Below are positions 1 through 10,300 of a stretch of 11,839 bases of DNA, one piece after another (within the stretch, counting starts at the first letter, position 1; each line of letters begins with the position of its first letter). A program made the translations under genes and the position numbers. Origin of the DNA: UBA4636 sp963650915 (lineage in GTDB: Bacteria > Bacillota > Clostridia > Christensenellales > Borkfalkiaceae); the NCBI GenBank assembly GCA_963650915.1, contig CAVJMJ010000033.1, positions 1 to 11,839 of the forward strand, in the 5' to 3' direction. The notes under the pieces are model-generated. The model worked only from the letters and a program-made list of their open reading frames with translations, ran no database searches and had not been told where the DNA came from.

Positions 1-49
1 GGAAGCTGTCAACTTGTTGACTGATGAGGTGTAGCCGACGATAGTCGGC
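1..49. repeat. Palindromic dispersed-repeat fragment at left edge
   Basis: There are two perfect inverted repeats: GTCAAC-TT-GTTGAC (8-21) and GCCGAC-GATA-GTCGGC (34-49). The frame GGAAGCTGTC...GACTGATGAGGT resembles the AGCTGTC...GACTGA palindromic intergenic repeats I recall from gut Clostridia genomes. That family link is from memory and has not been searched. The element probably begins outside the window. Confidence 0.5.
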
Positions 50-83
50 GTTAAGAATTATATAGTAACACATACCTCATTTA

Positions 84-120
84 GTCATGTTGAGCGGAAC
101 GCAGTGTAGTCGAAACATCT
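84..120. repeat. Short dispersed repeat (ATGTT...AACAT inverted ends)
   Basis: ATGTT (87-91) and AACAT (114-118) bracket a GAGCGGAACGCAG core. This resembles a common bacterial intergenic repeat of the GTCATGTTGAGC...GAAACATCT type, and so far as I can tell it does not encode protein. Only one copy lies in this window. Confidence 0.5.
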
Positions 121-140
121 AGGCGTAGCCGCATAGGGAA

Positions 141-260
141 ATAAAACACCTCATCCACCGCAAAGCGGTCCCCCTGCCCCCTCGGTCTTACGACCTTCGG
201 GCTTCGGCTACGGACAACACACTGTGTTATCCGCTTAACGCCTACGCACCCCTACCGGGT
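141..260. repeat. Left hairpin module (counterpart of the right flank)
   Basis: CACCTCATCC leads into the hairpin ACCGC-AAA-GCGGT (157-169), identical to the right-flank copies. It is followed by GGTC-TTAC-GACC (184-195) and GGACAACACA-C-TGTGTTATCC (212-232, one mismatch), then GCTTAACGCCTACGC (233-247) and CTACCGGGT leading into the 97-bp repeat. The same order of elements appears at 11541-11839 with changed but still pairing stems. Confidence 0.75.
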
Positions 261-486
261 GAAGGCTGATGCGGAATGGCGGATTATATAAATGCGCCTG
301 CGGCTGGATCCTTCGACAGGCTCAGGATGACCTGACGGAATGGCTTTACTCCGAGGGGAAGGCTGATGCGGAATGGCAAATTATATAAATGCGCCTGCGG
401 CTAGATCCTTCGACAGGCTCAGGATGACCTGACGGAATGGCTTTACTCCGAGGTGAAGGCTGATGCGGAATGGCGAATTATAAAAA
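261..486. repeat. 97-bp tandem repeat (left flank, about 2.3 copies)
   Basis: GAAGGCTGATGCGGAATGGC begins at 261, 358 and 455, an exact 97-bp period. Each full unit contains GCGCCTGCGGCT, an ATCCT...AGGAT hairpin within the widespread GATCCTTCGACAGG-type repeat (307-330 and 404-427), and ACGGAATGGCTTTACTCCGAGG. The third copy breaks off at about 480-486 and runs into the next hairpin. The two full copies differ at only a few positions. Confidence 0.85.
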
Positions 487-520
487 CGCTCGGGCGTTTC
501 GCAAAAACGAAACGCCCGAG
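482..520 (-). terminator. Strong hairpin with minus-strand T-tract; candidate terminator of the giant transcript
   Basis: CTCGGGCGTTTCG and CGAAACGCCCGAG form a perfect 13-bp GC-rich stem with a 6-nt loop. On the minus strand it is followed by CGTTTTTATAA. It is about 815 bp beyond the giant gene's stop codon. I found no GC stem with a T-tract nearer, so the transcript may run through the whole 159-bp array. The sequence shows the hairpin; its use by this gene is inferred. Confidence 0.55.
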
Positions 521-526
521 GCGGAA

Positions 527-633
527 CCGATTGTGGAAAGGTTACCAAACAAGGGGATTTCCGCAAGCGGGGTTAAGTTGTGTTTTTGACCGATTGCGGA
601 AAGGTTACTAAATAGGAAGATTTCCGCAATCGG
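527..633. repeat. Tandem pair of 13-bp-stem hairpins (63-bp period)
   Basis: CCGATTGCGGAAA (590-602) pairs perfectly with TTTCCGCAATCGG (621-633). A second copy 63 bp to the left, CCGATTGTGGAAA (527-539) with TTTCCGCAAGCGG (558-570), has one wobble and one mismatch. The loops are related (GGTTAC(C/T)AAA...). No T-tract follows in either direction, so they are not classical terminators. Confidence 0.75.
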
Positions 634-640
634 GGTGGAG

Positions 641-1333
641 TTAAGATTAGTTACACACTAAGATTAACCATGTATCAATTGTTAACCACGTATCAAAGTT
701 AATCACGCACTATAATCGTGTATCAATGTTGTGTATGCACTATAATCACGTATCAATGTTATTTACGCACTATAATTACGTATTAAAGCCATTTATGCAC
801 CGATGATTCCGCACTAACAGATGCGTATTGAAAGTCACGCAATATAATTATGAACTAAGAATCACGCACTATAATCGTGTATCAATGTTGTGTATGCACT
901 ATAATCACGTATCAATGTTATTTACGCACTATAATTACGTATTAAAGCCATTTATGCACCGATGATTCCGCACTAACAGATGCGTATTGAAAGTCACGCA
1001 ATATAATTATGAACTAAGAATCACGCACTATAATCGTGTATCAATGTTGTGTATGCACTATAATCACGTATCAATGTTATTTACGCACTATAATTACGTA
1101 TTAAAGCCATTTATGCACCGATGATTCCGCACTAACAAATACGTATTGAAAATCACGCAATATAATTATGAACTAAGAATCACGCACTATAATCGTGTAT
1201 CAATGTCATTGTCATTTACGCAATACAATCACGTATCAATGTTGTTTACGCACTATAATTACGCACTAATAGGCACGCATTAAGACGCATCAAAATTTAT
1301 TACGAGTTAAAGTTGATTAAAAATTAAGGTTAA
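641..1333. repeat. AT-rich higher-order tandem array (159-bp period, ~30-bp sub-repeats)
   Basis: The 159-bp unit starts at 703, 862, 1021 and 1180. Units 1 and 2 are identical, unit 3 differs at three positions (all G to A on the + strand), and unit 4 diverges after about 27 bp. Each unit consists of sub-repeats of 30, 30, 30, 42 and 27 bp that mostly begin GCACTATAAT or GCAATATAAT, followed by ACGTATCAATGTTATTTAC-like sequence. Degenerate sub-repeats extend left to about 641 and right to the stop codon at 1334, where TTACGCA matches the sub-repeat end. I see no gene, CRISPR-like spacer or terminator in it. Confidence 0.9.
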
Positions 1334-4300
1334 TTACGCAACCGTGTAGTTCCAAACTACCTTTGCCTGACAATCGTCGTACCAAGCGGAGTCGAATATT
1401 ACGGTTTCTTCTTCGGAGAAGCAGAAATATATCGTCTGATCGGCAGTCCAGCCGTTGAAGATATCTCTTTTAAAAGCAGTGGGAATTTTTTCGACGACTA
1501 ACTTAGTCAAACTCGTGCAGTTTGCAAATATTTCAATTCCGAAAGTCTCTACGTTGGGGATATTAAGTTTCTTCAACGCAGTACAACCGCTAAATGCGTA
1601 GTTTGCAATTTCGACGATAGTTTCGGTGTTCTTAACTTCTTCGAGAGAGGTACAATCGAGGAACATGTTTATAGATATTATCGTCTGTCCGCTAAGGGTG
1701 ACTGTCTTCAAGTTACTGCATCCTTTGAATGTTGCGGTGCCGAAAGTTTCAACCGTTTCGGGAACGGTGAATTCGGTTAACCCGGTACAATTCTGGAAGA
1801 CGTAGTTAGGAAGAGCAGTAATGCCTTTACCTAATTTAACGGAGGTAAGACTTTCGCATCCGTTGAAGAAGTAAGTGCCTATCGAAGTTACGCTATCGGG
1901 AAGAACTACCGATTTAAGAGCGGTACAATTCTGGAAGACGTAATTACCCATCGTTTCTACGCCGTCGGGTATAGTTATCGACGTAAGTGCGGTACAACCG
2001 TTAAATACGGAGTTACCGACTGTCTTTAACCCGGTACCAAAATTAACGGACGTAAGAGCGGTACAACCCGTAAATGCATATTGTCCGATTGACGTTACGC
2101 TGTTAGGAATAGTTATCGACGTAAGAGCGGTACAACCGTAAAACGCACCGTCGCCTATCGTAGTTACCGTTTCGGGAATTGTAAACTTTTCAAGTGAGGT
2201 ACAATTCTGGAAGGCGTAATTGGGAATCGATGTGATTTCACTTTCGATAACGACTTCGGTAAGTTTAGACGCACCTGATAACAAATACGTAATTAAAGAG
2301 TTCGTTTGTATCGTTGCTTTTTGGAGCGCACTGTCTTTGAAGGTAGCATATGAAGCACTCGTTCCTTTATACTCGATTCCGTCCTTGAAGGTGAATTCCT
2401 TAATAGCGGTGCCTTGGAAAGCCCCGTAGCCTATAGTTTCCAAAGAATCGGGAAGGTTTATAGAGGTAAGCGAAGAACAGTTACGGAAAGTATAACCGCC
2501 TATTAACGTCACGTTGCCTTTTAAGGTAACGCTTTCAAGCGAAGTACAACCGTCAAACATGTATCCTACAGCGTAGGTCGTGCCGAGTTTTTCAACACTT
2601 GCGGGGATAGTAATCGATTTAAGACCGGTTGCATCCTTAAATGCATAGTTAGCCAAAGTTACGTTTTCGGGAAGGGTTACCGAAGTGACTTTGTCACAAC
2701 CTGCGAAAGCGTATCCGTTTATCGTAACGCCGTCAGGGAGGCTAACCGCACCGCTCTTTCCTGCGGGGAAGCATACAAGCTTGTTATCACTTGTAAGAAG
2801 TGCACCGGAAGCGTCTTCTTTAAACGCCTTGCTACCCGTAGCGACTTTGATTTCCGTCAAGTTTTTGTTATAGGCAAACGTTGCGGTTCCTAAGTTTGCG
2901 ACGGTTAGTCCTTTAGGAACGGTTATAGTTTCGTTCGCAGTATTTGCAAACGAGTAGGAGCCGACCACGATAGCATCTTCGGGAACGTCTAATTTTAACG
3001 ACGTACAGTTATAGAAAACGTATCCGCCTATCTTTGTAATTTTGCCTTTAAAGGTAACGTCGGTCAAATCGGCACAGTCCGCAAAGGTGTAAACACTGCC
3101 CGTTGCCGAACAGGTAGTTTTTGCGGTACCAATCATCGTAACGCCACTCGGTACTTCGATCTTTTTAAGACCTGAGGCTTGGAAGGTGTAAGTACCTAAG
3201 AAGGTGAGCGCCGAATTTTCACCGAACGTGACTTCCGTAAGGGCGGTACAGTTTTTAAACATGTAGTTACCTAACGCCGTAACGCCGTCGGGAACGGCAA
3301 GCGATTTAAGCGAGGTACAAGCTGCGTTGACATCTTTGTAAGGAGCAGTTGAACCCGTATAGTTAGAGAACATATAGGTACCGAATGTGGTAAGAGCAGA
3401 GTTTTCACCGAAGTTTACGCTTTTAAGGTTAATGCAACCCGAGAAGCAGTAAGTACCGAACGTCTTTACCGTGTCGGGGATATCTATGCTTGTAAGACTC
3501 TGGCAATTATAGAATGCATAACCGCCTATCGTGGTCAAACCATCGTTAAGCTTTATCTCGGAAAGAGAGGTTGCGTTCACGAATGACCCATCGGCAATTT
3601 TTTGTACCGATGAAGGAAGAGTGAACGATTGAACATTCGTACCCGCTAAGAACTGAGCACCGAGGGTGGTTAACAAACTACCTTCCTCAAAATTAACGGA
3701 AGTTAAACTCTTGCAGTCCAAGAAGGCTTTCGTGTTAATGGTCTTTAAACTCTTAGGTAAGGTTATTTCGGTTAAAGCCGTATTCATAAACACATTCGAA
3801 CCAAGAGTGGTTAACCCACTGCCTTCTTCAAAGGTTACGCTTTGAAGACCGGTACAGTTAGCGAAAGCGAAGTTGCCTATCGTAGTTACGGATTTAGGTA
3901 TAACTACGGAAGTAAGGGCTAAACAGGGGTTGCCGTAAGTAGCGTTGCCAATCGAAGAATATCCGAATGCGTACGTGTCGATAGTAGTTAAAGCCGACTT
4001 ACCGGCATCGTTTTTGTCAAAGGTAATCGACGCAAGATTTTCGTTTCCGACGAAAGCGTAACTACCGATCTTTGTAACCTTAGAGGGTATAACGACAGCT
4101 TTTATGTCTGCCTTACGGAAAGCGTAGGTACCTATCGAAGTAAGTTTGCTTCCGCTTTCAAAGGTTAACGTTGCCAACTTAGTGCATCCGTCGAAAGCGT
4201 AGTTACCTATACTCGTGACGTTAGCGGGTATCTCAATCGAAGTCAATTCATCGCAATTTTGGAAAGCGTAGTTACCTATACTCGTGACTTTAGAAGGTAT

Positions 4301-7300
4301 CGTAATCGATTTAATTGCCGAACCGTTGAACATGTATTGAGGAATGGCTGTAAACCCTACGCCGTTAGGTAAAGTTACCGTTTCAAGAGAGGTACAACCC
4401 GAGAAAACGTACGTACCGACGTTAGCACTCTTCAATGCACTCGGGTTTTCCGCACTGTGTTCAAAGGTAACGGAGGTCAAATTAGTACAGTTAATAAAGG
4501 CACCTGCGCCGAGTTTTTCAAGAGTATAAGGAATCGTAACCGATTTAATTGCTTTTTGACTTTCGAAAGCGTAAGCCGAAATTTCGGTAATGCCCGTTTC
4601 TATGGTTAACTTGCCGTCCTTATCGACGTCGGGCGTACCGAATACGAATAAGATTGCACTGCCTACGTTGTTCGTCTTAGTAGAATCGTAACTATAAACG
4701 TAAGGTTTGCCCGAAACGGTTGCGAAGCTCGTATTGTCCGACGCTATATTTATAATTTTAAGATTAGGTGCGTCTTTAAACACGTAGTCGATATCGGTTA
4801 TCGATTTTGAAAGGGTTACTTCGGTAAGGTTTATACAATTGTAGAACAATCTGCCTTTGTTGCTTTCAGTGTCCGTCCCCTTGCCTAATTCGACGGAATC
4901 GGCGGTAGAGACGGGGAATTCAAAGGAAGTTATCCCGGTGTTTGCAAACGCCTTATACTGAATCTTTTCAATGTCGCATTTGCCTGCGTTTTCACCTTCG
5001 GTATACGTTGCAAAGGTTACCTTCGTCAAATTCGGCAAATTCATGAAAGCACCATACTCGATGGTTTTTACCGTTTTAGGTATTACTATAGAGGTAAGAC
5101 CCGTAGCATAAGAAGACGATAACGAGCTACCCAAAGCGTTGTTGCCGATGGTTTCAAGCCCGTCGGGGAGTTCTATGGAAGTAAGCTTCGTGCACTTAGA
5201 GAATGATTGCTTTAACGTTTTAAGAATGCTACCTTTCCTAAATGTAACTTTTTCAATATCGGGAGAATAATTGAACGCAGAAGACATGGAAGAAACGGTA
5301 GCGGGGATTTCAACGTCCTTAAGAGCGGAATAGGTGAAAGTACTCGTCATATCGTAACCGTCTTTCTCCGAAGTTTCGGGTAAGTTGATAAGCGTTTTTA
5401 AAGCGGAACACATACCGAACGTACCATATAAACCGTAATGATATTCTTGAGCGGAGGCAGTCGTTGAGGTGTCGAATTTTTGTTTAAAGGAACCGCTCTT
5501 TAATTTAGAAACGCCCTCTCCTTTGAACTCTACGTATTCAAGCCCTTTGCAGTAGTAGAATGCATACTGACCGATATATTCTATTGTGGAAGGAATAACG
5601 ACTTTTTTAAGAGCAGCGTTGTAAGTGGTAGAACCATAATACGAACTGTATCCCATGAGATAGGAACCGATGTAAGTGGTTCTGTCAGGGAATATGAGTT
5701 CGGTAACTGGTGCGTTAGAGAACACACCGTAGTAGTAACCGTCTGAACTATAACCGTCGGATATAACCAACGGGTTTTTATAACTTCCGTCATCGTTCTT
5801 TTCGCTTTCCTCCTCGAAGGTAACGGTCTTAAGAGCATAACAAGATGAAAACGCCTTAAGGCCGATGTACGATACGCTCTTAGGTATGTTGATGGATTCG
5901 AGCAACTTGCAGTAATAGAAAGCTTCGCTACCGATAGAAGTTACGGTAGAAGGAATGGTAACGTTTACCAAAGTATCACACCAGTAGAACATCTTGTCGA
6001 AAATCTCGGTAAGACCTTCGGGGAGTTGTATCGACTGAAGTTGACTGCTATAAAACGCTTGTTCGCCGAAAGTTAATTTAACGTCGGGGTCGATACCTTC
6101 GCTAAACGTAATAGCGGTTACCTGAGAACCCATAAATGCTTTTGAGGCAATGGAAGCAGTGGTTTTAGGTAAGTCTACCGTGCCGATTTTTGCACTGGGG
6201 CAGAAGAGTAAGTCTGTAGGCGTACCGTCTACCGCACCGAACAAAATACCGTCGACAGAAGCGTATTTCGGGTTGCCTTTTGCAACGTTTATCGCTTCTA
6301 ATGCGTAGGTTTTATAGCCGTAGAACATGTTGAAAATGTTCTTTTTAAGAATGGTATCGTAACCATCTGCTATAGAAGTAAGCGTCGTAGGTAAGTTCAC
6401 GGTTACGAGTTTCGGACAACTGTAGAACATCATCGAGCCGACTTCGGTAGTCTTTTCGGGTAAAGATATTTCGGTAAGCGAAGAACAATTTCTGAAAACC
6501 TCGTCACCGAAGACTAAATCGCTGTCACGATTATCGTCAAACACTACGGTTGCAAGTGCCGTGCATCCGTAGAACGCGCTATCGCCGATTTTGGTTATGT
6601 TCTTTCCTATCGTAACTTTAGTAAGTTTGGTTCTGCCGTTAAATACGTTTGCACCGATAGTGGTAAGCGTATCGGGTGTTTTGTACTCACCTTCCTTTTC
6701 AACGGGATAGAACAAAAGGGTCGTAACGTCATAATCGTAAACGACGTTGTCTGTTACAGTGTAGTTGGGGTTATCTTTGTCAACATTGACCTCGACAAGT
6801 TTTTTGCCGAATACGCCCGCGATTTCAACCGCACTCGTTTCCTTACCGATGTTAAGGGTGGTTACGTAGTAAGCGGGAACAACCGCTTCACTGCCGAAAG
6901 CAGCGGTTTCGAATTTTGAGCAGTCTTTGGAGTTAAGGTTTACGGTAATAAGTTTGGTGCAACCGCCGAAAGCGTTTGCGCCGAGTTTAACTAAGTTTTC
7001 GGGGAGGGTTACCGTGGTAAACGCGGTGTTGGTTAAGCCGTAGAAGGCAAAACTTTCGATGGTGAGGTCGTTTAAACCGCCTTCAAAAGTAACCGAGGTT
7101 ATGCCCGTGCATCCCCTGAAAGCGTACTTACCGATGTAAGTAACGTTACTCGGAATTTCTATAGAGGTAAGCTTGGTAGCACCCGTATAAGTATACGACG
7201 GCTTTTCGTCCGTATAGTCGTCTTTCTTAAACTTGGTGCAGAACGCACTTTCGGCTATAGCGGTAACGTCGGAAGGAATGGCGTATGCACCCTCTTTTCC

Positions 7301-10300
7301 GGCAGGATAGTAAACCAAGGTAAGATTTTTATCGTTTTCATTGGTTTCCATAACGACGCCGTCTTTGGAAATATACTTACCGTTATCGTCCGTAAAATAT
7401 ACGTTGGCAAGTTTGGAGCAAAGCCTGAACATGCTTCCGCTAAACGCTTGTAAACGAGTGGGTAAGGTTATTTCGAGCAAGTTGGAGCAGGAATAGAAGG
7501 CTTCGTCCGCAATGGTCAAAGGTGCTCCTTCTTCGCCTTCCGCAGGTGATTCGAAAACGACGGAAGTCAAGTTGGAGTTGGACTTGAATGCGTTCTTTTC
7601 AATCGTCGTGACCGTCGCGGGAATGGTAACCGAAGTTATCTTGGAACTTGCAAATATACCTTGAGATATAGTCGAGATTTCATCGTCGATTGTTACCGAA
7701 CCGAGTTTTGCGTAAGGAACGGCGTATATTTCTTTCGCACCCGTAACGCCGTTACTTTGGTACATAACACCGTCTTTAGTCCAGTAAGGACCTTTTTCGC
7801 CTTCGGTGGTATCTGTTTCGTAAATTTCGAATTCGGCAAGCGAAGAACAACTTTGGAAAGCCGAACCGGTGGCGTTAACGCCGTCTTGACCGATAAATAT
7901 GTATTTAATCGTGTCGGGAATTTTGATTTTAACGAGTTTGGTTGCCGACGCAAAGGCAGAACCGTTGATAACGGTTACTCGTTTGCCATTATACGTTTCG
8001 GGAATATATACCTCGGTAAGAAGGTTGATATATTCGCCTTTTTCTACGTAGTAACTCTTTTCAGTTTCGCCTTCTTGCAAGGTTTCGTTGAGTTCGAAAT
8101 TCAAAACTTCAACGAATTTCGCTTCCAAAGTAACTTCGCTGATACGGTCGTATGCGTAAAGCGAATCACCGTTTTCGTCGGTGTATCTTATCGAACCTAA
8201 ATACCAACCGTAGAATGCGTTAGTCGTTACGGTGTATTCGGGAGTGGGTAAGCGATATTGAGTCATGTAAGAAACTTCGTCTTCCAAAGTTCCCTCTTCC
8301 TCACCGTTTGCCCAGTTCATGGTGACTTTGAATGTCTTAGGATTCCAGCCTGCGTACAACGTAACGTTGTTGTTTAAGGTAAAGGTTCCGTCGTTGTATT
8401 TTTTACCGCTTGCGGCACCGTCGATTGCATTGTACCAACCGATGAAATCGTAACCGCCTTTTACGCTCTCGGGAAGTTTAAGATAATCGCCTTCCGCAAC
8501 GTAAAGAGCCGATACGTCCGTACCATCGTTTGAGTTAAAGACTACTTCGTAAACCTGTAATTTCAAGGTGACGCCGGTGCCGTAGCCGACGGCGGTAACT
8601 TTAACGGTGTGTTCGCCCGGAGTCGTAAACCCGAGTTCGAGCGAGTGAGGCTCGGATGCGGAAACAAGTTCGTTACGGTTATCGATATCCACACGATAAT
8701 GGGTTGCGCCGAAAACGTTGCCCCAATATACCTTACCGTCTTTGTAATAAACCATATCTTCGGTAAGTTTTGCAACGCTCGATACGGAAACGGGATCGGA
8801 ATAGGATGAAGAGGCAGAAGCGGTCGTTACCATTACGGCAACCGTCCAATCGGTACCCGCAAAGTAAGATTCGCTTAACTCTAAAGAATTGGTCGCCGTT
8901 TCGTAAGTCGTGTTGCCGATAAGGACGGTATAACTCTTTGCGCCTTCAACGGCATCCCACATTAAATACGACTTTTTATCGGTCGTACTACTGCTTAATC
9001 TGACGTTCACGGGAGAAGCGAGCGTTTCTTTGGTGTAAGAAACGGACTTTGCTTCGGGTGAATAATAGTTGTCGGCAAGAGGAGTTACCTCAACGGAGAT
9101 TTCGCCCTTACCGTAATTCTTTAAGGAAAGTTCGGGCGCGGTAACGTAGTAAGTTTCGGTTTTGCCGTTATAGGTAACCGCTACTTTATAAGATGTCGCG
9201 TTTTCTACCGCAGACCAAGTGGCTTTTTCGTCGTCTTCAACGACTTTAAGGTCTTCAACGGCTTCCAAACCCTGTTCGAAAACGTAGGTTTCGGAAACGG
9301 AGGTCAAATAGCCTTGTTTGGTCGCTTTAACGGTAAATTTGATACCGCCTTTCTGCATTTCGCAGTTTGCAAAGTTGTAGGTTAAAGAGGTACCGTTAGA
9401 TACGCCGGTATGCTTATGGGCTTTGTTACCGCAATCGACGGTGATCAAGTATTCTTCGGCACCCGGAACGGCATTATAGGTTAAAATCGTGCCGTTTACT
9501 ACCTTGAAGAGAGAAACTTTTGCAAGTGCTTTGTTCTTGTAGTAGGAGTAACCCGTTTTGCCTTTATAAGATACCTGAATTTTGTATTCGCCGGCGTTTA
9601 ACGAGTTGAAATTGAATTCCCACTCGTAAGCGGAAGACACCGTTTTGGAAGCGTCGTCACTTGCCAAAGTGCCGTCTGCTTTATAAACGTAAACGGTATA
9701 CGAACCGATGCCGAGGTTGTTCCAGGTAATCTTTCCGTCCTTAACGGATACGACGGGAACGTCGGACTTCCACACGGCAAACAAAACGGTGTTTTGATAA
9801 AGAACTTCACCGTTATATTGATAGGTTAATTTTTCGGCATCGTCGTAGTCGCTTACGAACCAACCGACGAAGGTGTAGCCCTCTCTTACGGGTGCGGTCG
9901 TATCGGCTATACCGTCGGTGGTTTTTGCCGTCGTTACGGTTGCGCCGTCGTAATTCGGGTTATAAGTAACGCTGAATTCCTTTTCGTCACCCGAAAGTGC
10001 GGCGTAGCATGCGTATAACGTCATGTCACCGGTTACGGCTTCCGAACCGAACTGGTAAGGCTCTTTGAATTCTTTGTCCTTGTACCAGCCGATAAAGGTC
10101 ATGCCCTCTTTTACGGGGTCGGCGGGCTTAGAAAGAGTCTTGCCGTTTCTGACCTGTTTGTCCGCAACCTCGCTTCCGCCGTCGGAATCGAACTTGACAG
10201 TGTAATTAACGTCCCTCAAAAACCTGTATTCTTTGGTTCTGAAAAGCAACGTAATTACGTCGTTGGCGTAAGATATATCGGCAGACATGTCGACGGAATC

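Noticed and set aside
381..566. A 61-residue minus-strand frame
   Set aside because: It spans the 97-bp repeat and two hairpins, so it is a translation of repeats rather than a gene.
703..1180. CRISPR array
   Set aside because: The whole 159-bp unit is repeated; there are no unique spacers between short identical repeats and no cas gene.
703..1260. Array of sigma-A promoters, because TATAAT recurs in the sub-repeats
   Set aside because: No TTGACA-like box lies 16-18 bp upstream of the TATAAT motifs; the hexamer is part of the AT-rich repeat.
1334..1500. LPXTG or other C-terminal surface anchor
   Set aside because: The C-terminus ends WNYTVA with no sorting motif, hydrophobic segment or basic tail; anchoring is explained by the N-terminal lipobox.
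7661..8200. A 179-residue plus-strand frame
   Set aside because: It is antisense to the LRR region in a repetitive gene, with no family resemblance and no ribosome binding site evident; most likely a shadow frame.
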